From Thalassovita autumnalis (lineage in GTDB: Bacteria; Pseudomonadota; Alphaproteobacteria; Rhodobacterales; Rhodobacteraceae): a stretch of DNA of 64,000 nucleotides. The stretch lies in the NCBI RefSeq assembly GCF_001458255.1, contig NZ_CYSB01000038.1, forward strand, positions 62,001 to 126,000, in the 5' to 3' direction. The position numbers and the translations under genes are program-made. Under the pieces are notes generated by a model. It saw only the letters and a program-made list of their open reading frames with translations, searched no databases and was not told where the DNA came from. Positions 1-9,377 of this stretch are shown in pieces (the stretch's first letter is position 1; every line of letters begins with the position of its first letter).

Positions 1-1297
1 GCTGGCGGCGCAACAGGCCTGGGCAGCGATGTCGGGCACCGAACGCGGCCGCATTCTGCGCCGCGCCGCCGATATCATCCGCGAGCGCAATCATGAGCTT
101 TCGGTTCTGGAAACCCATGACACCGGCAAGCCGTTGCAGGAAACGCTGGTGGCAGATGCCACCTCGGGCGCCGATGCACTGGAATATTTTGGTGGTCTTG
201 CAGGCAGCCTGACCGGCGAACACATCGCGCTAGGCGACGGCAACTTCGCCTATACCATGCGTGAGGCGCTGGGCCTTTGTGTGGGCATTGGTGCCTGGAA
301 CTACCCGACGCAGATCGCCTGCTGGAAAGGCGCACCGGCGCTGGCCTGTGGCAATGCGATGATCTTCAAGCCGTCGGAAACCACACCCTTGTCGGCGCTG
401 AAAGTGGCGGAAATCCTGCATGAGGCCGGTCTGCCCGCTGGCCTTTACAACGTGGTGCAGGGCACCGGCAAAGTGGGCGCGCCACTGGTGACGGATCCGC
501 GGGTGAACAAGGTCTCGCTGACCGGATCAGTGCCGACCGGGCGCAAGGTCTATGCGGCGGCGGCCGAGGGCATGAAACATGTCACCATGGAATTGGGCGG
601 CAAATCCCCGCTGGTGGTCTTTGATGACGCCGACCTCGACAGCGCGGTCAGCGGCGCGATCAACGCGAACTTCTATTCCACCGGCCAGGTCTGTTCAAAC
701 GGCACCCGTGTCTTTGTTCAGAAAGGCATCAAAGAGGCGTTTTTGAACCGTCTGGCCGAACGTCTGCAGGGCGCCAAAATGGGCGATCCGCTTGATGAGA
801 GCGTGAACTTCGGCCCCATGGTTTCAGCCGCGCAGCTGGCGATCGTCGAAGGCTATATCGCCAAAGGCAAAGAAGAGGGCGCGCGTCTGGTCGCCGGGGG
901 CAACCGGCTGGATCAGGAGGGTTACTGGATTGAACCAACCGTCTTTGCCGATGTGACCGACGATATGGTTGTGGCACGCGAAGAGATCTTTGGCCCGGTG
1001 ATGTGTGTGCTTGACTTTGACGACGAAGACGAGGTTCTGGCACGCGCCAATGACACCGAATTTGGTCTGGCCGCTGGCGTCTTCACCGCCGATCTGGCGC
1101 GCGGCCACCGCATGGTTGCAGGGTTTGAGGCAGGCACCTGCTTCATCAACTCCTACAATGATGCGCCGGTCGAAGTGCCGTTTGGCGGGTCGAAAATGTC
1201 CGGGGTTGGCCGTGAAAACGCCAAAACCGCGATCAACCACTACAGCGAGCTGAAGTCGGTCTTTGTACGTCTGGATGCCTGCGAAGCAGCATTCTGA
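1..1297 (+). CDS. betB: Betaine aldehyde dehydrogenase (5' partial)
   Basis: NAD-dependent oxidation of betaine aldehyde to glycine betaine, the second step of choline oxidation in the cytoplasm. The reading frame is open to the first base of the window, so the true start lies upstream; about 432 residues are present of roughly 485 in the family. Visible ALDH features are the NYP and KPSE segments of the cofactor site, the conserved MELGGKSP glutamate region, the catalytic cysteine in GQVCSNGTR, and EEIFGPV near the C terminus. betA follows 133 bp downstream on the same strand, which supports betaine aldehyde over another aldehyde as substrate. The betaine assignment rests on family resemblance and this neighbour. 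Confidence 0.93.
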   Translation, partial: LAAQQAWAAMSGTERGRILRRAADIIRERNHELSVLETHDTGKPLQETLVADATSGADALEYFGGLAGSLTGEHIALGDGNFAYTMREALGLCVGIGAWNYPTQIACWKGAPALACGNAMIFKPSETTPLSALKVAEILHEAGLPAGLYNVVQGTGKVGAPLVTDPRVNKVSLTGSVPTGRKVYAAAAEGMKHVTMELGGKSPLVVFDDADLDSAVSGAINANFYSTGQVCSNGTRVFVQKGIKEAFLNRLAERLQGAKMGDPLDESVNFGPMVSAAQLAIVEGYIAKGKEEGARLVAGGNRLDQEGYWIEPTVFADVTDDMVVAREEIFGPVMCVLDFDDEDEVLARANDTEFGLAAGVFTADLARGHRMVAGFEAGTCFINSYNDAPVEVPFGGSKMSGVGRENAKTAINHYSELKSVFVRLDACEAAF

Positions 1298-1317
1298 GGT
1301 TTGAGCGGGTTGGGGGC

Positions 1318-1368
1318 AGATCCCCCGGCCCATCGCCCACCCACCCGCCCCGATGCGCCGGGGGATCT
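1318..1368 (+). terminator. 12-bp hairpin between betB and betA
   Basis: Bases 1318-1329 are the exact reverse complement of 1357-1368 (12 bp, GC-rich, 27-nt loop), followed by only three T. It could be an attenuating or mRNA-end-stabilising hairpin that sets the betB/betA ratio. No full T-run, so strong termination is doubtful. Confidence 0.5.
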
Positions 1369-1430
1369 TTCAAGATCTGGCGCGTCCTAAGGGGGCAGGG
1401 GCGGGCCACATCTGTTTCTGGAGAAGCGAA

Positions 1431-3089
1431 ATGGAAGCGGATTTTGTCATTGTCGGCGCGGGCTCTGCCGGGTGCGCCATGGCTTACCGGCTGAGCGAAG
1501 CCGGTGCATCGGTCATTGTGATCGAACACGGGGGCACCGATGTGGGCCCCTTTATTCAGATGCCGGCGGCGCTGAGTTATCCCATGAACATGAGCCTTTA
1601 TGATTGGGGCTATATGTCAGAGCCGGAGCCGCATCTGAACAACCGCGAACTGGTCTGTCCACGCGGCAAGGTGATTGGTGGATCCTCCTCCATCAACGGG
1701 ATGGTCTATGTGCGCGGCCATGCTCATGATTTCGACCACTGGCGCGATCAGGGCGCGGATGGCTGGGGCTATGCGGATGTGCTGCCCTATTACAAACGTA
1801 TGGAAAGCTGGCACGACGGCGGTCATGGCGGCGATCCCAGCTGGCGCGGCACTGATGGCCCGCTGCATGTCACCCGGGGGCCCCGCAACAACCCGCTGCA
1901 CGCCGCCTTTGTTGAGGCGGGACGGCAGGCGGGCTACCCGGTCACGCAGGATTACAACGGCGAACAGCAAGAGGGCTTCGGCCCGATGGAGCAGACCGTC
2001 TACAAAGGGCGCCGTTGGTCGGCGGCCAATGCCTATCTGCGTCCGGCGCTGGAGTGTGAAAACTGTGAACTGATCCGCGGCCTTGCCTGCAAAGTGGTGA
2101 TCGAAAATGGTCGCGCCACCGGGGTGGAGATCAAGCGCGGCGGCAAGGTTGAGGTGATTTCGGCCCGCCGTGAGGTGATCCTGTCGGCGTCCTCGCTAAA
2201 CTCGCCCAAGCTGTTGATGCTGTCGGGGATTGGCCCGGCGCAGCATCTGGCAGAGCATGGGATTGAAGTGGTCGCGGACCGGCCCGGCGTCGGGCAGAAC
2301 CTGCAGGACCATCTGGAGGTCTATTTCCAGATGGCGGCAAGCCAGCCGATCACCCTCTATAAATACTGGCCGCTGGTGCGCAAAGCGATGGTGGGGGCGC
2401 AGTGGCTCTTTACCAAAACCGGTCTGGGCGCCTCGAACCAGTTTGAAAGTGCTGCTTTCATCCGCTCACGTGAGGGGATTGATTACCCGGATATCCAGTA
2501 TCACTTCCTGCCGTTGGCGGTGCGCTACGATGGCAAGGCCGCGGCCGAGGGGCATGGGTTCCAGGCGCATGTCGGGCCGATGCGGTCGGAAAGCCGGGGC
2601 AATGTGACCCTGCGCTCCGCCGATCCGAAGGACGCGCCGGTCATCCGTTTCAACTACATGAGCGAAGAAAGCGACTGGCGCGATTTCCGCCAGTGTCTGC
2701 GCCTTACCCGTGAGATCTTTGGCCAGGAGGCGTTCAAGCCTTTCGTCAAACATGAGATCCAACCGGGCAAGGATCTGGTCACCGATGATGAGTTGAACGG
2801 GTTTATCCGCGAACACGCTGAAAGCGCCTATCACCCTTGTGGCACATGCCGGATGGGGCGTGCTGATGATCCGATGGCCGTGGTTGACCCGCAGGCGCGG
2901 GTGATCGGGGTTGAGGGCTTGCGCGTCGCTGACAGCTCGGTCTTCCCGCGGATCACCAATGGCAACCTCAACGGGCCGTCGATCATGGTGGGCGAAAAAG
3001 TGTCAGACGCTGTGCTGGGTCGTGGGCCGTTGCCGTCGGACAATGCCGCGCCCTGGATCAACCCCAATTGGCAGAGCTCGCAGCGCTAA
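1431..3089 (+). CDS. betA: Choline dehydrogenase (GMC oxidoreductase)
   Basis: FAD-dependent oxidation of choline to betaine aldehyde, feeding BetB. The 552-residue product has the length of the family. The N-terminal dinucleotide-binding motif is GAGSAG at residues 9-14; the GMC signature is [18 protein letters not shown]. Near the C terminus HPCGTCRMG carries the catalytic histidine and [14 protein letters not shown] the second active-site region. I start at ATG 1431, preceded by GGAG; an upstream in-frame ATG at 1353 lies in the intergenic hairpin region and would add 26 residues with no family match. A terminator follows at 3116. Other GMC alcohol dehydrogenases look similar, but the betB neighbour favours choline. 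Confidence 0.93.
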   Translation: MEADFVIVGAGSAGCAMAYRLSEAGASVIVIEHGGTDVGPFIQMPAALSYPMNMSLYDWGYMSEPEPHLNNRELVCPRGKVIGGSSSINGMVYVRGHAHDFDHWRDQGADGWGYADVLPYYKRMESWHDGGHGGDPSWRGTDGPLHVTRGPRNNPLHAAFVEAGRQAGYPVTQDYNGEQQEGFGPMEQTVYKGRRWSAANAYLRPALECENCELIRGLACKVVIENGRATGVEIKRGGKVEVISARREVILSASSLNSPKLLMLSGIGPAQHLAEHGIEVVADRPGVGQNLQDHLEVYFQMAASQPITLYKYWPLVRKAMVGAQWLFTKTGLGASNQFESAAFIRSREGIDYPDIQYHFLPLAVRYDGKAAAEGHGFQAHVGPMRSESRGNVTLRSADPKDAPVIRFNYMSEESDWRDFRQCLRLTREIFGQEAFKPFVKHEIQPGKDLVTDDELNGFIREHAESAYHPCGTCRMGRADDPMAVVDPQARVIGVEGLRVADSSVFPRITNGNLNGPSIMVGEKVSDAVLGRGPLPSDNAAPWINPNWQSSQR

Positions 3090-3115
3090 GCGCTACCTCT
3101 CTGATATGAAAACAC

Positions 3116-3146
3116 ACGGCGCGTGGGGCTTCCGCGCGCCGTTTTT
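3116..3146 (+). terminator. Rho-independent terminator after betA
   Basis: ACGGCGCG (3116-3123) pairs with CGCGCCGT (3135-3142), followed by a T-run. It ends the bet transcript. Confidence 0.85.
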
Positions 3147-3304
3147 GTTGCCGTTGTTCTCGCTGGGATGCGGGGACTAGATCTTACGAGCCATGGGCCG
3201 GGTGCCGTTATTTTAAGAAAGCCACAGCATAAGTTGATCCGGGTCAAAGTGGGGCGGCCCTGCCAGGGGTAGAGTCGGGGCAAGACAGAACAAGGAGAAA
3301 CGCA

Positions 3305-3547
3305 ATGTCGCACACCCCACATGAACTGGCCGAAGAATTCCCTGAATTTGTTGAAAAAATGTCGGCGCTGAAGGTTTCAGATGCGCATTTTGCCAAGCTG
3401 GCAGAGGCCTATCATGAGCTGAACCGCGCCGTGCACCGGGCGGAAACCAATGTGGAGCCGCTTGAGCAACTGGCAGAGGCTGAGCTGCGCAAAAAACGCT
3501 CAGCGCTCAAGGATGAGATCTATGCTTATCTGAAAGATGCGGCCTAA
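3305..3547 (+). CDS. YdcH/DUF465 family small protein
   Basis: An 80-residue, charged, probably all-helical protein. The HELAEEFPEF start and the final ALKDEIYAYL segment match the short coiled-coil DUF465/YdcH family common in proteobacteria; its function is not established. A good AAGGAG ribosome binding site sits before ATG 3305. The gene stands alone between two terminators (3116-3146 and 3603-3626), so it is a single-gene unit with its own promoter in 3150-3290. Nothing in the neighbourhood suggests a specific job. Confidence 0.8.
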   Translation: MSHTPHELAEEFPEFVEKMSALKVSDAHFAKLAEAYHELNRAVHRAETNVEPLEQLAEAELRKKRSALKDEIYAYLKDAA

Positions 3548-3602
3548 CGCACCGGGGTCTGAAAGGCTTTAAGATTTCATGCTTGTCAGGTTATGCCTGA
3601 CC

Positions 3603-3626
3603 AATGGGGCCGTCTGGCCCCATTTT
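3603..3626 (+). terminator. Terminator after the YdcH gene
   Basis: AATGGGGCC (3603-3611) pairs with GGCCCCATT (3616-3624), a 9-bp stem with a 4-nt loop, followed by T's. The A-rich flank makes it usable from both sides, so it may also end the convergent regulator gene at 3665. Confidence 0.8.
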
Positions 3627-3664
3627 CGTGTCGCGCCACATTCTTGTGGCGCATTATGGTGCCG

Positions 3665-5062
3665 TTATTCCACCTTATAGGGCAGCAATTCACGCCTATT
3701 GGTGTTGATGGTCAGGCGCCGCTCCAGTGGGGGGACAGATCGCTGGTGGCAGGTTTGTCGTTCGCAGATCCGGCAGGAAATGCCGATCGGCTCAAAGGTT
3801 TGCGGGTTTGAAAGGTCCAGGCCGTCCGCGTAGACCAGATCCGCGGCATGACGCACCTCGCAGCCCAGGGAAATGGCGAAACGACGCACTGGGGCGCCAA
3901 AGCTGCCACCCCATTTTGACACATCCCGCGCCAGGCTGATGTAGCGCACGCCATCTGGAGTTTCGGCCAATTGGCGCAGGAAACGGCCCGGCGTTTCAAA
4001 GGCGCGGTGCACATTCCACAGCGGGCAGGCGCCGCCAAAGCGGGCAAATTGCAGCCGGGTGGCCGAATGGCGTTTGGTGATGGTGCCCGCCTGATCGACC
4101 CGCACAAAGAAGAAGGGGATGCCCTTGGCTCCGGGGCGCTGCAGCGTCGACAGCCGGTGGGCGATCTGTTCGATCGAGGCGCCGAACCGGTGTGACAGCA
4201 GTTCCAGATCGTGGCGGGTGGCCTGTGCTTCGGCCAGAAAATCGCCATAGGGCATCAGGGCGGCGCCAGCGAAATAATTGGCCAGCCCGATCTTGGCGAT
4301 CGACCGGGCCTCCTCGGATTGGAAGCGGGCCAGATCCAGCGTGGCCTCCAGCAGTTTGTCCTGTTGCAGCAGCGAGATCTGCAGCAGTAGCTGGAAGGTC
4401 TGGGTTTCCGGCGCGGTGCGCGAGGACATGGTCAACGTTCGGGTGTCGGCATCATAATGGCGCACTGGTGCGCTGTCGTTGAAGTTGACCTTCAGTCCGG
4501 CGGATTTCAGCGATTTCAACGCATGTAGCCGAATGCCACCCGGGCCTGCGGCACGTGCGAAGCTTTCAGCCGCCCGGTCCACTGCGTCGATGTAGTTGTC
4601 GCAATAGTGGAAGAAGTCGCGCACCTCTTCCCAGGGGCTCTGTTGGCTGCCGCGATCTTCACGCCCCAGCGCCTCATCCAGGGAGGCGAGGCGTTCATGG
4701 GTCTGCCGGTAGGCGCGGTGCAGATCCAGAAAGGCCCGCGCCAAAGCCGGCGCGTTCGAAGCGGTCAGTCGCAGATCGGCCAGCGGCGGCATGTTATCTG
4801 CGAACAGCGGGTCCGCCAGCGCCTCGCGCATATCACTGACCAGCCGCTCACTGTCACCGGTGCTAAGTTCGGTGACGTCAAAACCAAACTCCTGCGCCAG
4901 GGCCAGAACCACCGTGGTCGAAACCGGGCGGTTGTTGTTTTCCATCTGGTTCAGATAGGGCAGGGACACGCCGAGTTTGCTGGCAAACTCCTTCTGCGTC
5001 AGGCCCAGCCGCTGCCGTGTTTCGCGCAGTTTCGCCCCAGCGTAGAGTTTTTGCGTGGCCAT
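3665..5062 (-). CDS. pccR: Short-chain fatty acyl-CoA regulator (PccR/RamB-like, XRE family)
   Basis: A 465-residue transcription factor. Residues 10-65 form an XRE helix-turn-helix (LRETRQRLGLTQKEFASKLG and following). A long central ligand-type domain follows, then a C-terminal cysteine-rich segment with ISCRICERQTCHQR, as in the ScfR family (RamB, PccR). PccR of Rhodobacter sphaeroides controls pccB in response to propionyl-CoA metabolism and needs TTTGCAAA repeats in the pccB promoter. Here pccB lies 1.5 kb away, and both its promoter (6444-6496) and this gene's own promoter (5085-5116) hold TTTGCAAA-type sites. Regulation of pccB and autoregulation are therefore likely. The gene name is by homology and context. 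Confidence 0.88.
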   Translation of the reverse strand: MATQKLYAGAKLRETRQRLGLTQKEFASKLGVSLPYLNQMENNNRPVSTTVVLALAQEFGFDVTELSTGDSERLVSDMREALADPLFADNMPPLADLRLTASNAPALARAFLDLHRAYRQTHERLASLDEALGREDRGSQQSPWEEVRDFFHYCDNYIDAVDRAAESFARAAGPGGIRLHALKSLKSAGLKVNFNDSAPVRHYDADTRTLTMSSRTAPETQTFQLLLQISLLQQDKLLEATLDLARFQSEEARSIAKIGLANYFAGAALMPYGDFLAEAQATRHDLELLSHRFGASIEQIAHRLSTLQRPGAKGIPFFFVRVDQAGTITKRHSATRLQFARFGGACPLWNVHRAFETPGRFLRQLAETPDGVRYISLARDVSKWGGSFGAPVRRFAISLGCEVRHAADLVYADGLDLSNPQTFEPIGISCRICERQTCHQRSVPPLERRLTINTNRRELLPYKVE

Positions 5063-5084
5063 GCGGCTGCCCTCGAATTTACAG

Positions 5085-5116
5085 ATTTGCTCTTACGTGA
5101 TCGTAAGTTTGCAAAC
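5085..5116 (-). promoter_or_regulatory. Candidate PccR autoregulatory sites
   Basis: GTTTGCAAAC (5107-5116, a perfect palindrome) and ATTTGC (5085-5090) lie 23-55 bp upstream of the pccR start. The core matches the TTTGCAAA element known for ScfR regulators. Binding is inferred. Confidence 0.6.
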
Positions 5117-5139
5117 CCCTGGGCGCAAGGTGGCTTGGC

Positions 5140-6357
5140 TTATGCGGATTGCAACTGTTTGTCGCGGCGGATCACATAGAGGATGCAGGCCATCGACAGG
5201 ACTGAGGACAGGGTCATCAGGCTGATCAGCGGCAACTCATTGCTGCCGGGCTGGACCAGCACGCCCGCAAAGGCCGACAGCGCCGCGCCGCCGCCAATCA
5301 TCAAGGTGCTGCCCAGACCTGCCGCGGTGCCTGCCAGATGGGGCCGCACGGACAGGAGGCCCGCGGTGGCATTGGGGATGGTCATGCCGTTGCCGATCCC
5401 CACAATGATCATGGAGCCGAAGAAAATGATCGGGCTGCTGATGCCAATCAGGATCAACCCATAGGCCAGCAATAGGCCAGCCGTGGCAAGGGAGGTGCCG
5501 CACATCACCATGCGGGTCACGCCAATACGGGCGGAAAAGCGGCCCGAGATAAAGTTGCCAAGGAAGTAGCCGATCCCCGGCGTGGCCATCCACATGCCCA
5601 ATTGTGTCAGCGGAATGCCAAAATACTCAGTGCCCAGATAGGGCGCGCCGCCGAGGTAGGCAAAGAACGCACCGGACCCCAGCGCGGTGGCCATCGCATA
5701 GCCCCAGAACCGGTGCGAAGTCAGGATCTCCGGGTATTCACGGATCTGCTGGCGCATCGGCGTGCCAGTGTGGCGCGCGGTTTCGCCCTGATCAAAGTAG
5801 ATCAAGGCAAAGATCAACACGCTGGCCACAAACAGCAACTGGAAGGAGGACTTCCAGCCAAAAAGACTGTCAAGCAACCCGCCAAGCGCGGGCGCAATCA
5901 TCGGCACCAGCGCCATGCCCATGGTGACATAGCCCATGACCGAGGCAGCCTTGTCCTGCGGATAAAGATCACGCACCACCGCCCGGCTGAGCACGATCGC
6001 GACCGCAATCACCGCCTGCATCATGCGAAACAGCATGAACACCTCAGCTGTGGGCGCCAACAGGCAGCCGAGCGTTGCGATGCTGAACAACGCCGTGCCC
6101 CAGAGCAGCACGGGCCTGCGGCCAAAACGATCCGAGAGTGGGCCGATAAACAGCTGCATCACCGCATTGACCCCGAGGTAGAGCGCGACCGAAAGCTGCA
6201 TGAAGGCATAATCGGTCTGATAATATTCCGCCATGTTGGGCAGCGAAGGCAGGAAGATATTCATCGCCAGTGCAGACATGCTGGCAAGGATGATCAGCGT
6301 TGCCATGGTGGGGGGCGTGCTGCGGTCTAGGAATCGGATCTCAACGCGGTCATTCAT
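5140..6357 (-). CDS. Bcr/CflA-type MFS drug/solute exporter
   Basis: A 405-residue inner-membrane major facilitator with about 12 hydrophobic segments. The motif-A loop GPLSDRFGRRPVLLWG follows TM2, and the ALAMNIFLPSLPNM segment in TM1 is typical of the Bcr/CflA (DHA1) drug-exporter branch. The gene sits between pccR and pccB and is divergent from pccB, so the 205-bp interval to pccB serves both promoters. It may be drawn into PccR control because the TTTGCAAA boxes lie between the two starts. Substrate unknown; no sign of truncation. Confidence 0.87.
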   Translation of the reverse strand: MNDRVEIRFLDRSTPPTMATLIILASMSALAMNIFLPSLPNMAEYYQTDYAFMQLSVALYLGVNAVMQLFIGPLSDRFGRRPVLLWGTALFSIATLGCLLAPTAEVFMLFRMMQAVIAVAIVLSRAVVRDLYPQDKAASVMGYVTMGMALVPMIAPALGGLLDSLFGWKSSFQLLFVASVLIFALIYFDQGETARHTGTPMRQQIREYPEILTSHRFWGYAMATALGSGAFFAYLGGAPYLGTEYFGIPLTQLGMWMATPGIGYFLGNFISGRFSARIGVTRMVMCGTSLATAGLLLAYGLILIGISSPIIFFGSMIIVGIGNGMTIPNATAGLLSVRPHLAGTAAGLGSTLMIGGGAALSAFAGVLVQPGSNELPLISLMTLSSVLSMACILYVIRRDKQLQSA

Positions 6358-6443
6358 TTGTTAATCATATTCGGTGTGGCTGACCCGGCGCAATAGGCGA
6401 GGATAGGGTAAGCGTATTCTACCTCAGGCTAAAAGCGAATATA

Positions 6444-6496
6444 TTTGCAAGTTTGCATTTAGCACTCACTGTTCTGCCAAGTGTTTGCAAATTTGC
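6444..6496 (+). promoter_or_regulatory. Candidate PccR operators upstream of pccB
   Basis: Two clusters: TTTGCAA at 6444-6450 plus TTTGCA at 6452-6457, and TTTGCAAA at 6484-6491 plus TTTGC at 6492-6496. The clusters start 40 bp apart, about four helical turns. They resemble the paired TTTGCAAA element shown to matter for pccB in R. sphaeroides, though spacing within each pair differs (8 bp between starts here, 12 there). Confidence 0.65.
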
Positions 6497-6562
6497 CGGA
6501 TTCCTCTTTGAGTCGCGCCTCAGCCCCCCTATACCCTTGAGCAAACCATGAAGAGGTCCGTC

Positions 6563-8095
6563 ATGAAAGATATTCTCCAGCAATTGGAAGACCGCCGCGC
6601 CGCAGCCCGTCTGGGCGGTGGCCAGCGCCGCATCGACAGCCAACATAAAAAGGGCAAGTTGACCGCACGCGAACGTATTGAGCTGCTTCTGGACGAAGAC
6701 AGCTTTGAAGAGTTCGACATGTTCAAAACCCATCGCTGCACCGAATTTGGCATGGAAAAGGACAAGCCCGCAGGCGACGGTGTGATCACCGGCTGGGGTA
6801 CGATCAACGGCCGTATGGTCTATGTCTTCTCTCAGGACTTCACCGTTTTCGGCGGCTCGCTGTCCGAAACCCACGCCCAGAAGATCTGCAAAATCCAAGA
6901 CATGGCGGTGCAGAACGGTGCGCCGATCATCGGCCTGAACGACTCGGGCGGGGCGCGTATTCAGGAAGGTGTCGACTCGCTGGCGGGATACGCCGAAGTG
7001 TTCCAGCGCAACATCATGGCCTCGGGCGTGGTGCCGCAGATTTCGGTGATCATGGGCCCCTGTGCCGGTGGCGCGGTCTATTCGCCCGCGATGACCGACT
7101 TTATCTTCATGGTCAAAGACACCTCCTACATGTTTGTGACCGGCCCGGACGTGGTGAAAACCGTGACCAATGAGGTTGTGACCGCCGAAGAGCTGGGCGG
7201 TGCCTCCACCCACACCAAGAAGTCCTCGGTCGCTGATGGCGCCTTTGAAAATGACGTTGAAGCGATGGCCGAAGTGCGCCGTCTGGTCGACTTCCTGCCG
7301 CTCAACAACCGTGAAAAGCCGCCCGTACGCCCCTTCTTTGATGAGCCGGGCCGCATCGAAGCCTCGCTCGACACGCTGGTGCCGGAAAACCCCAACACCC
7401 CCTATGACATGAAAGAGCTCATTCATAAGATCGGGGATGAGGGCGACTTCTACGAAATTCAGGAAGACTACGCGAAAAACATCATCACCGGCTTCATCCG
7501 TCTGGAAGGTCAGACCGTGGGTGTTGTTGCAAACCAACCGATGGTTCTGGCGGGCTGTCTGGACATTGATGCCAGCCGCAAGGCCGCCCGTTTCGTGCGG
7601 TTCTGCGACTGTTTCGAAATTCCGATCCTGACACTGGTGGACGTGCCGGGCTTCCTGCCGGGGACCAGCCAGGAATATGGCGGCGTGATCAAACACGGCG
7701 CGAAACTGCTGTTTGCCTATGGCGAAGCCACGGTGCCGAAAGTGACTGTGATCACCCGTAAGGCCTATGGTGGCGCCTATGACGTGATGGCGTCGAAGCA
7801 CCTGCGCGGTGATTTCAACTACGCCTGGCCAACCGCGGAAATCGCTGTGATGGGTGCCAAAGGCGCGACTGAGATCATCCACCGCGCCGATCTGGGCGAT
7901 GCCGAAAAGATCGCGGCCCACACCAAAGACTACGAAGACCGTTTCGCCACCCCCTTTGTGGCGGCCGAACGGGGCTTCATTGATGAGGTGATCCAGCCGA
8001 AATCGACCCGTCGCCGTGTCTCCCGCGCCTTTGCCAGTCTGCGCAACAAGCAGCTGAAGAACCCGTGGAAAAAACACGACAACATCCCGCTGTAA
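6563..8095 (+). CDS. pccB: Propionyl-CoA carboxylase, beta (carboxyltransferase) subunit
   Basis: Carboxyltransferase half of propionyl-CoA carboxylase, which makes methylmalonyl-CoA from propionyl-CoA together with PccA (10464). The 510-residue protein has family length. Visible features are the N-terminal helix with [20 protein letters not shown], the first oxyanion-hole region [31 protein letters not shown], and the second crotonase half with [16 protein letters not shown] and [11 protein letters not shown]. Start ATG 6563 is chosen because GAGG lies 6 nt upstream; ATG 6548 lacks a site. Control by PccR through the boxes at 6444-6496 is likely. Five small genes separate it from pccA. Confidence 0.96.
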   Translation: MKDILQQLEDRRAAARLGGGQRRIDSQHKKGKLTARERIELLLDEDSFEEFDMFKTHRCTEFGMEKDKPAGDGVITGWGTINGRMVYVFSQDFTVFGGSLSETHAQKICKIQDMAVQNGAPIIGLNDSGGARIQEGVDSLAGYAEVFQRNIMASGVVPQISVIMGPCAGGAVYSPAMTDFIFMVKDTSYMFVTGPDVVKTVTNEVVTAEELGGASTHTKKSSVADGAFENDVEAMAEVRRLVDFLPLNNREKPPVRPFFDEPGRIEASLDTLVPENPNTPYDMKELIHKIGDEGDFYEIQEDYAKNIITGFIRLEGQTVGVVANQPMVLAGCLDIDASRKAARFVRFCDCFEIPILTLVDVPGFLPGTSQEYGGVIKHGAKLLFAYGEATVPKVTVITRKAYGGAYDVMASKHLRGDFNYAWPTAEIAVMGAKGATEIIHRADLGDAEKIAAHTKDYEDRFATPFVAAERGFIDEVIQPKSTRRRVSRAFASLRNKQLKNPWKKHDNIPL

Positions 8096-8169
8096 ATTGA
8101 GTGCCGCCGTGTAAGCGGCGGCCTCCATATGACTCCCGCAGGCTTTGTGCTGCTTTTGAGGTATCTCAA

Positions 8170-8529
8170 ATGACCCGCCGCAATTGGCATATCCTGACAG
8201 ACGGTGACGCGCTGGTTCTGGCGCGGCGCGTCCCTGTGCGTATGGATTTTGCGGCGACGGCTGATTTTCCTGCTTGCAACCGCTTGCTGCTTGCACAACA
8301 AATTCGTCAGGACATTTGGCGCAGGCTGCAGCGGCTCAAGGGATATGCACCGGTGGTGCGGATCCAAAGCGATGGCAACCGGTTGCAGGTCACCGCTGGC
8401 GGGCAGGTTGATGGGGCGATCCCTTCGGATCTGTCGGATCAGGTGGCTGAGATTTTGAACACACCAGCGCTGCGCCAGCGTTGGATCGCCCATGCGGCCC
8501 GCACCCGAGAGGGGCAGCGCCATGTCTAG
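8170..8529 (+). CDS. Conserved hypothetical protein in the pcc locus
   Basis: I do not recognise a family. The 119-residue basic protein has no signal peptide or membrane segment and is predicted soluble. It starts MTRRNWHILTDGDALVLARR and is rich in Arg and Gln. ATG 8170 has GAGG 8 nt upstream, 74 bp after pccB, so co-transcription with pccB is likely. Its last 8 bases overlap the next gene, which suggests coupled translation. A role tied to the carboxylase is possible only by position. Confidence 0.7.
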   Translation: MTRRNWHILTDGDALVLARRVPVRMDFAATADFPACNRLLLAQQIRQDIWRRLQRLKGYAPVVRIQSDGNRLQVTAGGQVDGAIPSDLSDQVAEILNTPALRQRWIAHAARTREGQRHV

Positions 8530-8935
8530 GGGGATCAGACATACCGCCGCGCTTGGGGGCATCCTTTGTTGGATCGGCGCGGCCACGGCGGCAGGGCAAG
8601 AGGAGGCTCTCGCCGCTGTGCCCTCCGGGCTGACCCTTGCCTTGATGGATAAACGGATCGAAGCACAGCCCGACGGATCGGATTGGGCACGCTTCCGCTT
8701 TGTGGCACCGGCCCTGGCCGAAGGCGTGGGGTACGACGTGGTTGAGGGCGATTTTGCCCACCTCTGCCATGAGGTTGCCCTGCCGGATCTGCAGGATCGC
8801 GGCCGCGCTGTGGCGCAGGTGGTGATCTCCCTGTCTTCAAAAGAACTTGGTTTCGGCGAAATTCAGCCTGAAATCATTCAGTTTTTCGAGGCTTTTCGCA
8901 TCGAAAACGACCGCTGCATCTGGGAGGCATTCTGA
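8522..8935 (+). CDS. Small exported protein, DUF6497-like
   Basis: A 137-residue protein with an N-terminal signal peptide (hydrophobic stretch to about residue 24, GAATAAGQ cleavage region), so probably periplasmic. The mature part holds two cysteines (in HLCHEV and NDRCIW) that could form a disulfide. It resembles a Rhodobacteraceae family sometimes mislabelled acetolactate synthase; I am unsure of the DUF6497 name. Start ATG 8522 overlaps the upstream gene and follows a GAGGGG ribosome binding site. Function unknown. Confidence 0.7.
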   Translation: MSRGIRHTAALGGILCWIGAATAAGQEEALAAVPSGLTLALMDKRIEAQPDGSDWARFRFVAPALAEGVGYDVVEGDFAHLCHEVALPDLQDRGRAVAQVVISLSSKELGFGEIQPEIIQFFEAFRIENDRCIWEAF

Positions 8936-9149
8936 TGTTCCCACTATATGTTGCGAAACCGGTGGTGACTCCAGCACAGGTTGCGGCTTTGACGTCACAG
9001 ATCGGCGCGCTGCGGGTGGTTGCGTATGCTTGCACCCGGGCTTCCTGTATGATCGGATCAGGCGGCGATTGCGTCGCTCGCACCTCACAAAGGGGGCAGG
9101 TTGGGGCAAAAGCCCTTAATTGGTTGTTCCATTCGAACAGGAGAATCAC

Positions 9150-9290
9150 ATGTCGAACTGTTTCAAAACCGTTCTGGCGCTGGGTCTGGTTGCTGCTCTG
9201 GCAGCCTGCGCACAGCAAGAAGAAGAATACGTTGTCGTCGAGCCCGAGCCGATCTCGGTTGAGCCCGTCTACACCGGCAAATACAAGTAA
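9150..9290 (+). CDS. Tiny lipoprotein (46 aa)
   Basis: Only 46 residues: MSNCFKTVLALGLVAALAAC with a lipobox LAAC at residues 17-20, then a short acidic mature part EEEYVVVEPEPISVEPVYTG. It would be lipid-anchored with about 27 residues exposed in the periplasm. AGGAG stands 6 nt before ATG 9150. The gene has its own 214-bp upstream region and a 10-bp hairpin directly after it (9315-9341), so it may be a separate transcript. Similar tiny lipoproteins occur in roseobacters; no function is known to me. Confidence 0.82.
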   Translation: MSNCFKTVLALGLVAALAACAQQEEEYVVVEPEPISVEPVYTGKYK

Positions 9291-9314
9291 TGTAGGCTAT
9301 CGCCTTCTTACACA

Positions 9315-9341
9315 GGAACAGGCCGCGGGTCGGCCTGTTCC
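9315..9341 (+). terminator. Hairpin after tiny lipoprotein gene
   Basis: GGAACAGGCC (9315-9324) and GGCCTGTTCC (9332-9341) form a perfect 10-bp stem with a 7-nt loop. No T-run follows, so it may protect the 3' end rather than terminate fully. Confidence 0.6.
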
Positions 9342-9377
9342 GGTCAGCCCGCGCGCCCTTATCAAAGGGAGCAAATC

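Noticed and set aside
6419-8296. Long minus-strand open frame (625 codons) across pccB
   Set aside because: Antisense shadow of a high-GC gene: the translation is His/Gly/Val-rich without family character, and pccB on the other strand is certain.
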